Shown in pieces: positions 16,196-24,405 of a stretch of 64,000 nt of DNA. The DNA comes from JAGLOK01 sp963676355 (GTDB taxonomy: Bacteria; Bacillota; Clostridia; Christensenellales; UMGS416). Where the stretch lies: positions 2,232,001-2,296,000 of the forward strand of contig OY781093.1 of assembly GCA_963676355.1 (NCBI GenBank), in the 5' to 3' direction. The notes beneath the pieces are model-generated. The model had not been told where the DNA came from. It saw only the letters and a program-made list of their open reading frames with translations, and ran no database searches. The first letter of the stretch is position 1, and every line of letters begins with the position of its first letter. The position numbers and the translations under genes were made by a program.

Positions 16196-17470
16196 CTATT
16201 CGTTCCAGTATGCCATTTCACCGTTTACGACTGTTCCCATTATATCGCCATGTACTTTCATACCACCAAAAGGATTGTTTTTCCCTTTTGAAACAAACTT
16301 TGACGGATCTATCACATACTCTTTGTTCGTGTCTATTATAGTTAAATCTGCCGTCGCTTGTTTTGTTATCCCCATGCTTTTCTGCTGCAATATTTCAAGT
16401 GGATTAAAGCTCATTAGCTCCACCAGTTTCGCCATATCTATATGGCCTTCTTTAACCAAGTGTGTATAACACATCGAAAACGATGTTTCTAATCCCGATA
16501 TTCCGTTTGATGCTAGAGAGTATTCCACGCGCTTGTCGTCCAAATGATGCGGAGCGTGGTCTGTTACGATGCAGTCAATAGTGCCATCCTTTATTGCCTC
16601 AATTATCGCAAGCCTGTCTTCTTCTGTCCTAAGGGGCGGATTTACCTTCGTGTTGGTATCATATCCGACTACCATCTCATCCGTGCCAGCTATGTAGTGC
16701 GGCGTAGTCTCACACGTTACTTGCACTCCCCTTCTTTTCGCATTCCGGATAGCTTCAACTGTTTCCTTAGCTGAAACATGTGCTATATGAACTTTTGTGC
16801 CCAGATATTCCGCTAAGTGAATGTCGCGAACCGCCATTATTGACTCTGATACATTTGGTATGCCCGAAAGTCCTAGCATTGTGCTAACTTCACCTTCATT
16901 CATATCGCCCTTAAGCGAAGGCTCTTCACAGTGAGATATTATAAGCGTATCAAAGTTTTTTGCATATTCAAGTGCAAGATACATCATTCTTGCGCTTTTT
17001 ACCGGCACTCCATCATCCGAAAAAGCCACGCAGCCTGCATCTTTCATCATGCCCATCTCTGTAAGCAGTTTGCCGTTTTGGGCCATAGTAACACTGCCTA
17101 TAGGTAGCACTTTCACTTTCGCATCTGTTTTGCATATCGAATTAATCGAATGTGTCATTGCAGGACTGTCGTTTACAGGATTTGTGTTAGGCATGCACGC
17201 TACTGTGCAAAATCCGCCTCTTGCCGCTGCCGCAGTTCCGGACGCGATGTCTTCTTTATATTCGTAGCCCGGTTCACGAAGATGCACATGCATATCGCAC
17301 ATTCCGGGGATTACCGTCATTTTTTCAGCATTATATATTTTTGCCAAATCATCTTTTATGTCTTTTTCTATTTTTTCTATATGTGAATCCGATATCAGTA
17401 TATCGAAATTGCCATCAATTTTATTTTTCGGATCAATAACATGTCCGCCCTTTATCAATATCTTGCTCAT
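16196..17470 (-). CDS. pyrC: Dihydroorotase, class I
   Basis: 424 residues. Cyclises carbamoyl aspartate to dihydroorotate on a dinuclear zinc site. Metal ligands are visible in DMHVHLREPGYEYKED (near residue 58), the catalytic Asp in IVTDHAPHH (near 305), and the conserved ACMPNTNPVND near 92. The length and HxH-LREPG pattern identify the amidohydrolase class I form. The start ATG overlaps the pyrB stop by four bases (ATGA), so the two are translationally coupled. Confidence 0.97.
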   Translation of the reverse strand: MSKILIKGGHVIDPKNKIDGNFDILISDSHIEKIEKDIKDDLAKIYNAEKMTVIPGMCDMHVHLREPGYEYKEDIASGTAAAARGGFCTVACMPNTNPVNDSPAMTHSINSICKTDAKVKVLPIGSVTMAQNGKLLTEMGMMKDAGCVAFSDDGVPVKSARMMYLALEYAKNFDTLIISHCEEPSLKGDMNEGEVSTMLGLSGIPNVSESIMAVRDIHLAEYLGTKVHIAHVSAKETVEAIRNAKRRGVQVTCETTPHYIAGTDEMVVGYDTNTKVNPPLRTEEDRLAIIEAIKDGTIDCIVTDHAPHHLDDKRVEYSLASNGISGLETSFSMCYTHLVKEGHIDMAKLVELMSFNPLEILQQKSMGITKQATADLTIIDTNKEYVIDPSKFVSKGKNNPFGGMKVHGDIMGTVVNGEMAYWNE

Positions 17471-18387
17471 TTATCTCTCCTTGTAAGCATAAACAATAGT
17501 GCCATGCGAACAGCAAGTCCGTTTGTCACCTGTTCATCAATCAATGATGCTTCGCTGTCTATTGCAAAGCTTGACATCTCCACACCTCGGTTTACAGGAC
17601 CGGGATGCATTATTATAGCATCATCTTTTGCAAGCTTTAGCCTTTTTTCATCAATACCAAAATACTTATAGTACTCTCTTACTGAGGGAAAAAGCCCTGC
17701 GCTCTGTCGCTCTTTTTGAATCCTCAACCCCATCACAACATCAGCACCATCGAGTGCTTTGTCAACATTGTTGGTTACTTTAACTCCGCTTCGTTCAATT
17801 CCTATAGGAATCATAGTTGAAGGACCTGCAAGCACAACCTCTGCTCCCATTGCCTGCATTCCATATGCATTAGAACGAGCAACCCTTGAGTGCATTATGT
17901 CGCCTGTTATTGCCACCTTAAGACCATCAAGCGTTCCCTTGCTTTCTATTATAGTAAACATGTCCAAAAGCGCTTGTGTCGGATGCTCGTGCATTCCATC
18001 GCCTGCGTTTATAACTGAAGCCTCAACATTTTTTGCCATAAAGTGCGGCGCTCCGCTCATTGGGTGGCGCAGAACGATTACATCTGCCTTCATTCTATCC
18101 AGTGTGCGCGCAGTGTCCAACAAGGTCTCTCCCTTTGAAACAGATGACACGGCTGCTGAAATTGCAGAAGATGAAGCTGATAGATATTTTGACGCAAGAT
18201 CAAATGAAACTCTCGTTCTAGTTGAGTTTTCAAAGAAACACAGTATAACAGACTTCCCTTGCAGATGAGGTGTTTTCTTTGAGCCACTCATAAGTATCTT
18301 TTTCATCTGGGCGGCAGTGTCAAGTATCTGAGTTATCTCATCTTTTGACACACCCTCAAGCCCTAAAAGGTCTTTGCTCTTTAACAT
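17467..18387 (-). CDS. pyrB: Aspartate carbamoyltransferase, catalytic chain
   Basis: 306 residues. Condenses carbamoyl phosphate with aspartate. The carbamoyl-phosphate site STRTRVSFDLASKYL is near residue 55, HPTQALLDMFT near 135 and the aspartate loop MHPGPVNRGVE near 265. No regulatory PyrI chain is encoded nearby, as in Bacillus. AAGGGA precedes the ATG. The gene follows the uraA terminator by about 46 bases, so transcription must read through or restart there. Confidence 0.97.
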   Translation of the reverse strand: MLKSKDLLGLEGVSKDEITQILDTAAQMKKILMSGSKKTPHLQGKSVILCFFENSTRTRVSFDLASKYLSASSSAISAAVSSVSKGETLLDTARTLDRMKADVIVLRHPMSGAPHFMAKNVEASVINAGDGMHEHPTQALLDMFTIIESKGTLDGLKVAITGDIMHSRVARSNAYGMQAMGAEVVLAGPSTMIPIGIERSGVKVTNNVDKALDGADVVMGLRIQKERQSAGLFPSVREYYKYFGIDEKRLKLAKDDAIIMHPGPVNRGVEMSSFAIDSEASLIDEQVTNGLAVRMALLFMLTRRDK

Positions 18388-18433
18388 GTTTAATCCCTTC
18401 GTTTTTAGTAAATAACATTATTTCATGGTTTTG

Positions 18434-18460
18434 TAAAAAGAGAGCGGCATAGCCGCTCTC
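18434..18460 (-). terminator. Strong terminator between uraA and pyrB
   Basis: On the minus strand GAGAGCGGC, loop TAT and GCCGCTCTC are followed by TTTTTAC. The 9-bp GC-rich stem should terminate most transcripts after uraA. No PyrR-binding motif is seen upstream of it, unlike the second and third attenuators of Bacillus subtilis. Confidence 0.9.
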
Positions 18461-18467
18461 ATAATTA

Positions 18468-19712
18468 TTATTTTTCAGCCTTGCCCAGATTCTCCGGCAA
18501 TGCCTTATTAAGCACTATTCCAACAACAGCCGCAAGTGCGTATCCTGTAAGCACCATTCCTGAGGTTTGGCTTATCGGGATTGTAGCACCCCCGATTGCA
18601 GGAACCAACATCACCGCTGCGATAATCATGTTTCGTGGATTTTTAAAGTCTACTTTGTTTTCAACTAAAGTTCTAAGTCCAACGGATGTAATCATACCAA
18701 ATAATATGATACTTACTCCGCCAAGTACGGGGCCTGGAATTGACTGAATCAGTCCGCCAAATTTGCCAATAAAGCTCATTGCAAGTGCAAAGCATGCTGC
18801 AATTACGAGTGATACTGGATTGTAGTTGCCTGTTGCTGCAAGAACGCCTGTGTTTTCTGAATAAGTTGTGTTAGCAGGTCCGCCAACCAAGCCTGCAAAC
18901 ATTGTTGCAAGACCGTCACCTATAAGTGTGCGATGCAGACCAGGATCTTTTACAAAGTCTTTTCCTACAACAGCACCGTTTGCTGTAATATCACCAATGT
19001 GTTCGACAAATGTGATTATTGCTACTGGAGCTACGATAAGAATTGCTTGTAAACTAAACTTAGGCAAGAAAAATGCAGGGAACTCAAAGAATTTTGGTTC
19101 TGCAATTTTCGCAAAATCAACCATACCTAAAGCCATTGAAGCAAGATATGCAACGACTATTCCAATTATTATCGGTATCATCTTTATAAAGCCTTTTGTA
19201 AACACGCTTATAACCATAATTGTGATGACCGCAATCAACGCAACTACCCAGTTTTGCCAAACAGGAACACCTTCAATAACAGCTGTTATATTGCTTATTG
19301 CAACACTTGCCAGCATAAGTCCGATTATTATGATAATTACACCTGTAACAAGCGGTGGGAAGAAGCTTTTTATTCTGTCCGCACCAAATAGCTTTACCAA
19401 TAATGCAAGAACCAGATACAATACGCCTGCCACCATTAATCCGCCTGTTGCATATGCAATGTCACCCGTTGCCTCCGCAGCAGCTGAGATTGCTGTCATA
19501 AATGCGAATGAAGAACCTAAAAATACAGGTACTTTTCTCTTTGTAATAAAGAAAAACATAATTGTTCCAAAACCGGCAGTAAACAATGCAACCGATACCG
19601 GTAAGCCCGTAAGTATCGGAACAAGCACCGTTGCTCCAAACATCGCGAACATGTGTTGTATGCCGAGTGCTATTAGTTTGCCCGGGCTAGTTTTTTGAGT
19701 TAAATCTGTCAA
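18468..19712 (-). CDS. uraA: Uracil permease (NCS2 family)
   Basis: 414 residues with about 14 hydrophobic segments, full length for UraA/PyrP proton-coupled uracil importers. The family signature GGPANTTYSENTGVLAATGN is near residue 275, and FVEHIGDITANGAVVG, with the substrate-binding Glu, near 235. The start is TTG at 19712, set by AGGAGG eight bases upstream; no ATG fits. It lies between pyrR and pyrB, the usual place of the uracil importer, and is flanked by a terminator on each side. Confidence 0.95.
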   Translation of the reverse strand: MTDLTQKTSPGKLIALGIQHMFAMFGATVLVPILTGLPVSVALFTAGFGTIMFFFITKRKVPVFLGSSFAFMTAISAAAEATGDIAYATGGLMVAGVLYLVLALLVKLFGADRIKSFFPPLVTGVIIIIIGLMLASVAISNITAVIEGVPVWQNWVVALIAVITIMVISVFTKGFIKMIPIIIGIVVAYLASMALGMVDFAKIAEPKFFEFPAFFLPKFSLQAILIVAPVAIITFVEHIGDITANGAVVGKDFVKDPGLHRTLIGDGLATMFAGLVGGPANTTYSENTGVLAATGNYNPVSLVIAACFALAMSFIGKFGGLIQSIPGPVLGGVSIILFGMITSVGLRTLVENKVDFKNPRNMIIAAVMLVPAIGGATIPISQTSGMVLTGYALAAVVGIVLNKALPENLGKAEK

Positions 19713-19741
19713 TTTCCCATCCTCCTAATAAATATAATAAT

Positions 19742-19761
19742 AAAAAATCGGGTTTCCCCGA
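19742..19761 (-). terminator. Short terminator between pyrR and uraA
   Basis: On the minus strand TCGGG, loop GAAA and CCCGA are followed by TTTTTTATT, a few bases after the pyrR stop. The stem is only 5 bp, with a stable GAAA tetraloop, so leaky termination is expected. Confidence 0.75.
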
Positions 19762-19764
19762 AAA

Positions 19765-20310
19765 TTAAAATCTTTCTAAATTAAATAATTCTACGTTGTC
19801 TTTGCCGTCAAAACTGTCAACGTGTACTTTTATCACTTCTTCGTTTGAAGTCGGGACATTTTTGCCTATATAATCAGCACGAATAGGAAGCTCCCTATGT
19901 CCGCGGTCAACCAAAACAGCAAGCTGTATTTTTTGAGGCCTGCCTAAATCCATAATGGCATCAATTGCTGCCCTCGCTGTCCTGCCTGTGTATAAAACAT
20001 CATCCACTATAACAACTTTTTTGCCAGTAATACTAAAAGGTATGTCGGTTCCTTTAACTACAGGGTGCGAATCAAGCAATGATAAATCATCGCGATAAAA
20101 TGTGATATCCAGCACGCCGGTCTGGGGCATAACGCCTTCAACTTGCTTAATATGCTGTGCAATTTCCTCAGCGAGTGGAACACCGCGTCTTTGAATGCCA
20201 ATTATCTTAACATCATCAACGCCTTTGTTTTTCTCAATTATTTCGTGGGAAATTCGCCTCAATGCCCTCTTTATGGCGTTTTTATCCATAAGTTCTGCTT
20301 TAAAAATCAT
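19765..20310 (-). CDS. pyrR: PyrR, pyr mRNA-binding attenuator and uracil phosphoribosyltransferase
   Basis: 181 residues. With UMP bound, PyrR attaches to the pyr leader RNA and promotes termination; it also has uracil phosphoribosyltransferase activity. The PRPP motif VVIVDDVLYTGRTARAAID is near residue 98, IGIQRRGVPLAEEIA near 37 and LVDRGHRELPIRADYIGKNVPTS near 133, all standard. AAGGGAG precedes the ATG. It is the first gene of the operon it controls, and its binding site lies about 85 bases upstream. Confidence 0.97.
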   Translation of the reverse strand: MIFKAELMDKNAIKRALRRISHEIIEKNKGVDDVKIIGIQRRGVPLAEEIAQHIKQVEGVMPQTGVLDITFYRDDLSLLDSHPVVKGTDIPFSITGKKVVIVDDVLYTGRTARAAIDAIMDLGRPQKIQLAVLVDRGHRELPIRADYIGKNVPTSNEEVIKVHVDSFDGKDNVELFNLERF

Positions 20311-20330
20311 TGCGCTCCCTTTCCATAAAT

Positions 20331-20359
20331 CAAAAATACCTTGCCGTTACGGCAAGGTA
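20331..20359 (-). terminator. pyr leader attenuator terminator
   Basis: TACCTTGCCG, loop TAA and CGGCAAGGTA are followed by TTTTTG on the minus strand. The 5' arm ACCTTGCCG is also exactly complementary to CGGCAAGGT in the 3' part of the PyrR-binding hairpin. That provides the alternative antiterminator pairing. Confidence 0.93.
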
Positions 20360-20394
20360 TAATAAGCTACACAAAAAAAGCGTATCAAAATCAT

Positions 20395-20430
20395 CCACCT
20401 TGCCGGTTTCACGGAACCGAGTTAAAGGTT
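20395..20430 (-). promoter_or_regulatory. PyrR-binding hairpin (anti-antiterminator) of the pyr leader
   Basis: The RNA folds with lower stem ACCTT/AAGGT, a TAA internal bulge and upper stem CTCGGTT/AACCGG around the loop CCGTGA. This matches the known PyrR site layout (CCUUUAA then a stem with a conserved purine-rich loop). Its 3' strand CGGCAAGGT pairs with the terminator 5' arm when PyrR is absent. High UMP should therefore stabilise this hairpin, free the terminator and switch the operon off. Confidence 0.9.
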
Positions 20431-20437
20431 TGTATGT

Positions 20438-20466
20438 AATATACCACATGTAGTATGCGATGTCTA
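20438..20466 (-). promoter_or_regulatory. pyr operon promoter
   Basis: TAGACA (20466-20461), 17-base spacer, TATATT (20443-20438), with TG two bases before the -10. Each hexamer is one base from consensus. Transcription would start just before the PyrR hairpin, about 20 bases after the rluD stop. Confidence 0.75.
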
Positions 20467-20483
20467 TATCAAAATACTTTTTT

Positions 20484-21386
20484 TTAGATTTTTTTAAGAA
20501 GCTCTTCAAAGTCAGCCGGTAAAGGCGCATTAAAGGTCATAGTCTCTTGACTTCTTGGATGTCTTAGCTTCAGTTCATAAGCGTGAAGCATCTGACCTTT
20601 AAGGTTAAACTTTTGCTTCTTATAGCCATAGGTCGCATCTCCTACCACAGGATGCTTAATATATGCCATGTGAACACGTATCTGATGCGTTCTGCCGGTT
20701 GTGAGCTCTACATCAAGCAAAGAGTATTTATTGTATCTTTGTTCAACTTTATAGATTGTTTTAGCGCTTCGTCCATCAATCACCACAGCCATCTTCTTGC
20801 GATCATTTTTACTACGCCCTATAGGAGCTTCCACTTCGCCACCATCATCTTTAATGACGCCTTCAACCAATGCCTTGTATTTTCGCACTGCAGTTTTAGC
20901 TTTTATCTGCTCAGATAAATTAAGATGTGAAGTATCATTTTTGGCAATTACCAAAAGTCCGGTTGTATCTTTATCTATCCTGTGAACTATTCCCGGGCGC
21001 ATTTGTCCACCTATAACAGGCATTGTTCCGCAATGAAACAATAGCGCGTTGACAAGCGTTCCGCTTTCATGTCCAGCAGATGGATGCACCACCATCCCAC
21101 GCTTTTTGTTGACTACAATTATATCCTCATCTTCATAAACTATATCCAATTCAATATCTTCAGGGGTTAGTTCTGTAGGCTTCGGATCATCTATAATAAC
21201 TTGAACTTTATCATTTAGGGCAATCAAATAGGACGGCTTAATCTTCTCGCCGTTTACGAGAATCTTACCGTCCTTTATTAGCTTTTTACAATATGACCTT
21301 GAAATCTCAGAAATTTTATCCGCAATATATGCGTCAATCCTGAGGCTTAAATCATCGTTTTTGCAGATAAAACTATGCTCAGTCAT
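20484..21386 (-). CDS. rluD: RluD-family 23S rRNA pseudouridine synthase
   Basis: 300 residues from ATG 21386. An S4 RNA-binding domain (about 12-75, with SRSYCKKLIKDGKILVNG) precedes the catalytic domain with HRIDKDTTGLLVIAKN (catalytic Asp near residue 140) and GRTHQIRVHM near 245. Firmicutes carry several RluD paralogues, so the exact uridine is uncertain. The start overlaps lspA by 8 bases, the usual lspA-rluD pairing. An in-frame ATG at 21452 lies within lspA and is not credible. Confidence 0.92.
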   Translation of the reverse strand: MTEHSFICKNDDLSLRIDAYIADKISEISRSYCKKLIKDGKILVNGEKIKPSYLIALNDKVQVIIDDPKPTELTPEDIELDIVYEDEDIIVVNKKRGMVVHPSAGHESGTLVNALLFHCGTMPVIGGQMRPGIVHRIDKDTTGLLVIAKNDTSHLNLSEQIKAKTAVRKYKALVEGVIKDDGGEVEAPIGRSKNDRKKMAVVIDGRSAKTIYKVEQRYNKYSLLDVELTTGRTHQIRVHMAYIKHPVVGDATYGYKKQKFNLKGQMLHAYELKLRHPRSQETMTFNAPLPADFEELLKKI

Positions 21387-21864
21387 TTTCTTTTTTTGCT
21401 TCCAGTACCTCTTTTTCAGGCTCTTTATAGAAAAACAAAACATATATTGCAAGCAAAATACCGCCTACGACTATGCAAGAGTCTGCAATGTTGAAAATTG
21501 CAAAATTTATAAGCTTAACGTAGATAAAATCCACCACATATCCGAATCTTATTCTGTCGATTGCATTGCCAAGTGCTCCACCACATATAAGCCCCAGTGT
21601 TATAAGTGCAAATTTATCAAGCTTATTTTTCTTAATCAAAACAAACACAAATGTTGCTACCACAAAAAGTATCGCCAAGGAAAAAAATACCCACTTAAAC
21701 CCCGGAAGCATTCCGAATGAAGCCCCAGTGTTTTCTGCATAGTGAAAATGCAAAACACCATCCCACAATGGATAATCAGCTATCGGTTTTAAATCTCTTA
21801 AAACAAAAAATTTGCTTATTTGATCTGCGATAATAGAAATCACCGCAATTATTATTGTTATCAT
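21379..21864 (-). CDS. lspA: Prolipoprotein signal peptidase (signal peptidase II)
   Basis: 161 residues with four hydrophobic segments. Cleaves lipoprotein signal peptides before the lipidated Cys. The two catalytic aspartates are in GGALGNAIDRIRFGYVVDFI near residues 115-128, and the conserved NTGASFG near 46. Its substrates in this window would include the lipoproteins at 30335, 61396 and 62706. It lies 12 bases after divIVA and overlaps rluD. Confidence 0.95.
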   Translation of the reverse strand: MITIIIAVISIIADQISKFFVLRDLKPIADYPLWDGVLHFHYAENTGASFGMLPGFKWVFFSLAILFVVATFVFVLIKKNKLDKFALITLGLICGGALGNAIDRIRFGYVVDFIYVKLINFAIFNIADSCIVVGGILLAIYVLFFYKEPEKEVLEAKKEND

Positions 21865-21876
21865 TAAGTATCCTTA

Positions 21877-22824
21877 TCAGTTTCTGTTATTATCTCTTAA
21901 AATTTGTGCAATTATATCATCGGGATCTTCAGCTTGCACTTCATTAAACGACGATGGTTGCTGCTGAGGCTGTTCAACCTCGTCATCTTCATCATCAGGC
22001 ATTTCAAATGCAAAAGATATTCCGCTTGATTCAGGCTCTGGTTCATGAGTTTTTTCAAATGGCTGGGTGTCTCCAATATCCATTGGTTCATAAGCAGGCG
22101 GCTGAATGTCTGCTTCTTGCTGCTTTTTAAATGTATTCTCGCCCAAATTTATAGCGTCTATTTCACCCAAGATATCCCTATCAGCAGGAATCTTAGGAGA
22201 TACTCTCCTTGTTATACCCGAAAAAGAAATAGAAGGTATGTCATTATCCTCTTTCACAAGTTCTGCCTGTCTCACTGGAGGTGTTTGTCTTGCCGGAGGT
22301 TCCGGACTTGCTTGCAAAGGTTGATTTGCAATTGTTGAAGGTGCTTTATACACTGAATTCTGCGCAGGGCTTGACATGTCATCCAAAACAGCAAGCTGCT
22401 TTTGATACATTTCTCTTAGTGTCTGCCTAAGTCTATCCACAGTAACATCATTTATCTGTGATGAAGGTTGTGTGGAAGCCATAGGTGCAGATGCAGCAGC
22501 TTTTTCTGCCTGAATTTTCTCCGCCTGCAAAATTAACGCATGTGCTTTTTGTCTGGCAGCTTCAATGATTCTGTCCGCCTCCATCTGAGCATTTGCAATA
22601 ATCGCATAAGCTTCTTCCTGTGAGTTGCCATCATTTGGTTCAGGCATCGCAGGAGCTCCACTTTCAAGTTCTTCAATTCTCTTTTTAAGTTCTTGTATCT
22701 CTTTATTATTATTTACAGCTTCATCATAAATGTCATCCAGAAAATCATCAACTTCATCAGTGTTATAGCCTCTGAAACTCTGGCTGAAGGTTATTTCATT
22801 AATATTTCTGATATCAATAGCCAT
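21877..22824 (-). CDS. divIVA: DivIVA-domain cell-division protein
   Basis: 315 residues, longer than Bacillus DivIVA (about 164). The N-terminus has the membrane-binding pattern FSQSFRGYNTDEVDDFLDDI and a coiled coil (about 30-60), then a second helical stretch with repeated QMEADRIIEAARQKAHALI near 90-105. The rest is a Pro/Gln/Glu-rich disordered tail. DivIVA senses negative membrane curvature and localises to septa and poles. It sits in the classic sepF-yggT-divIVA order. The long acidic tail probably recruits other factors, but nothing in it is recognisable. Confidence 0.93.
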   Translation of the reverse strand: MAIDIRNINEITFSQSFRGYNTDEVDDFLDDIYDEAVNNNKEIQELKKRIEELESGAPAMPEPNDGNSQEEAYAIIANAQMEADRIIEAARQKAHALILQAEKIQAEKAAASAPMASTQPSSQINDVTVDRLRQTLREMYQKQLAVLDDMSSPAQNSVYKAPSTIANQPLQASPEPPARQTPPVRQAELVKEDNDIPSISFSGITRRVSPKIPADRDILGEIDAINLGENTFKKQQEADIQPPAYEPMDIGDTQPFEKTHEPEPESSGISFAFEMPDDEDDEVEQPQQQPSSFNEVQAEDPDDIIAQILRDNNRN

Positions 22825-22838
22825 TTTCTCCCCCTAAG

Positions 22839-23123
22839 TTATAATATAGCTTGCCAAAGTACGACCAAAAGTACATTTAACATTCTTATTAAAATTATAG
22901 CAATAATTGGTGAAAAATCCAATGGTATTGAAGATTTTGCCATTAATGGACGCATTAAATTTCTAATAGGGTTCAGAATTGGTGCACACAAAAACTCTAA
23001 AAATTGTCTCACAGAGTGATTGGGTGGCAAAATCCACGAAAGAATAATATTTATAATTATTATTACCGAATAAGTTGATAATAATAAATTCGTCAGTGTT
23101 ACTACAATGTTTGTCAAAACCAT
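22839..23123 (-). CDS. YggT family membrane protein
   Basis: 94 residues with two hydrophobic segments (about 5-30 and 65-90) around the family signature PPNHSVRQFLEFLCAPILNPIRNLM. YggT/YlmG proteins affect division and nucleoid distribution; the mechanism is unknown. Position between sepF and divIVA is conserved across Firmicutes. Confidence 0.9.
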   Translation of the reverse strand: MVLTNIVVTLTNLLLSTYSVIIIINIILSWILPPNHSVRQFLEFLCAPILNPIRNLMRPLMAKSSIPLDFSPIIAIILIRMLNVLLVVLWQAIL

Positions 23124-23130
23124 GTCCTAT

Positions 23131-23712
23131 CTACTCCGGTCTTCTCGGAAGATTAAAATAATTTTTTCCCTTTATGCTTCCTGGTAGTGCAGATGTAAAG
23201 TTGCCCGAAATATCCACACCTTTTGGTGCAAGCAAAAAAATTCCTTTGGACACTTTTCTTACACTTCCATCAAGTGCATAGATAGCACCGCTTATAAAAT
23301 CAAGCACGCGCTGAGCTACATCTACATTCAGATTTTCAAGATTTACTATGACCGGTTTTCTTGTTTTTAGATTATCAATAATTGTTTGTGTATCCTCATA
23401 AGTTTGAGGCTGAAATACGACCATGCGCACCGAATCTGCCGACACACTACCAGCTCCCATCTCAGATGCTGTGTTTCTTCCTTCGTCATATGTTCTTCTG
23501 CTACCTAAACTAGACGGTGCAGTGCTCCGCCTTGTATTGTCACGCTCACGTGTGCTTTCTCCACGATCACGAGTTGATTTGATGTTAGTTGTAGAATAAG
23601 GTCTTGCCTCATGCTCCGATTCAGGAAAAGAATCCAGTCCGTAATCATCCGGCTCTTCTTTTGCTTCGGCTCCTATAAACACTAACAGTTTATCGAGGAA
23701 ATTCCCCGCCAT
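23131..23712 (-). CDS. sepF: SepF, FtsZ-associated division protein
   Basis: 193 residues. A short N-terminal membrane-binding helix (MAGNFLDKLLVFIG) and a charged, Ser/Arg-rich linker (about 15-90) precede the SepF core, VRMVVFQPQTYEDTQTIIDN through VNLENLNVDVAQRVLDFISG to KGIFLLAPKGVDISG. SepF polymerises, binds the FtsZ tail and anchors the Z ring. It is 12 bases after ylmE. Confidence 0.95.
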   Translation of the reverse strand: MAGNFLDKLLVFIGAEAKEEPDDYGLDSFPESEHEARPYSTTNIKSTRDRGESTRERDNTRRSTAPSSLGSRRTYDEGRNTASEMGAGSVSADSVRMVVFQPQTYEDTQTIIDNLKTRKPVIVNLENLNVDVAQRVLDFISGAIYALDGSVRKVSKGIFLLAPKGVDISGNFTSALPGSIKGKNYFNLPRRPE

Positions 23713-23724
23713 TTTATCGTCCTC

Positions 23725-24405
23725 CTATGCTCTTTCGCCAAAAATTGCGCTACCTATGCGCACAACATTAGCCCCTTGCTTAATTGCGTCCTCATAATCA
23801 CCCGACATTCCCATCGAAAGATATTGCATATTAAATCCAGCGCCAATCATGTCATCATATATCTTTTTTACTGCTGCAAAATCTCTTATCGTTTCATCTC
23901 TAGTATTGGAAAATGGCGGCATACACATAAGTCCGCTCACATTAAGAGCTTTAAGTTCTGACAATACAGTTATAAAATTTTCTGTTTCTTCGGGCATAAC
24001 ACCGCCTTTTTGCGGTTCTTTGCCTATATTTATCTGAACCAAAACCTTAAGTTTTAGTTTTTCTCTTTCCAAACGTTTGTTTAATTCTTTTGCAAGAGAC
24101 AGTCTGTCCAATGAATGCAGCATACAGATATCTCTGAAAATGTATTTTACCTTATTTGTCTGTAATTGTCCAATAAAATGCCAATTGATGTCCTCTGGCA
24201 TATCCTTTTTATCTCTGAACTCCTGAACGTAGTTTTCACCAAAGTCACAAAGCCCAGATTCTATGGCTTGTCTTATCCTATCCTGCCCCACTCTTTTTGT
24301 TACGCCCAAAAGAGTAATGTCGCTTTCAGCAACTCCAGCTGCAGATGCAGCCATTTTAATTTTATTGCGAACTTCAATAATATTTTGTGAAATTTGATTA
24401 CTCAT
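23725..24405 (-). CDS. ylmE: PLP homeostasis protein (YggS/YlmE/PROSC family)
   Basis: 226 residues. Binds pyridoxal phosphate and balances vitamin B6 pools; no enzymatic reaction is established. The PLP lysine is in LLGVTKRV near residue 36, with GENYVQEFRDK near 57, HFIGQLQTNKVK near 75 and MGMSGDYEDAIKQGANVVRIGSAIFG at the C-terminus. Its start overlaps the preceding gene by four bases. The position before sepF is standard in Firmicutes. Confidence 0.95.
   Translation of the reverse strand: MSNQISQNIIEVRNKIKMAASAAGVAESDITLLGVTKRVGQDRIRQAIESGLCDFGENYVQEFRDKKDMPEDINWHFIGQLQTNKVKYIFRDICMLHSLDRLSLAKELNKRLEREKLKLKVLVQINIGKEPQKGGVMPEETENFITVLSELKALNVSGLMCMPPFSNTRDETIRDFAAVKKIYDDMIGAGFNMQYLSMGMSGDYEDAIKQGANVVRIGSAIFGERA

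Noticed and set aside
17759..18268. Open frame of 169 codons antisense to pyrB
   Set aside because: Mirror of a conserved coding sequence, no start signal.
18868..19698. Long open frame (276 codons) antisense to uraA
   Set aside because: The opposite strand is a full-length, family-typical uracil permease; the antisense frame has no ribosome-binding site and its composition mirrors a hydrophobic gene.
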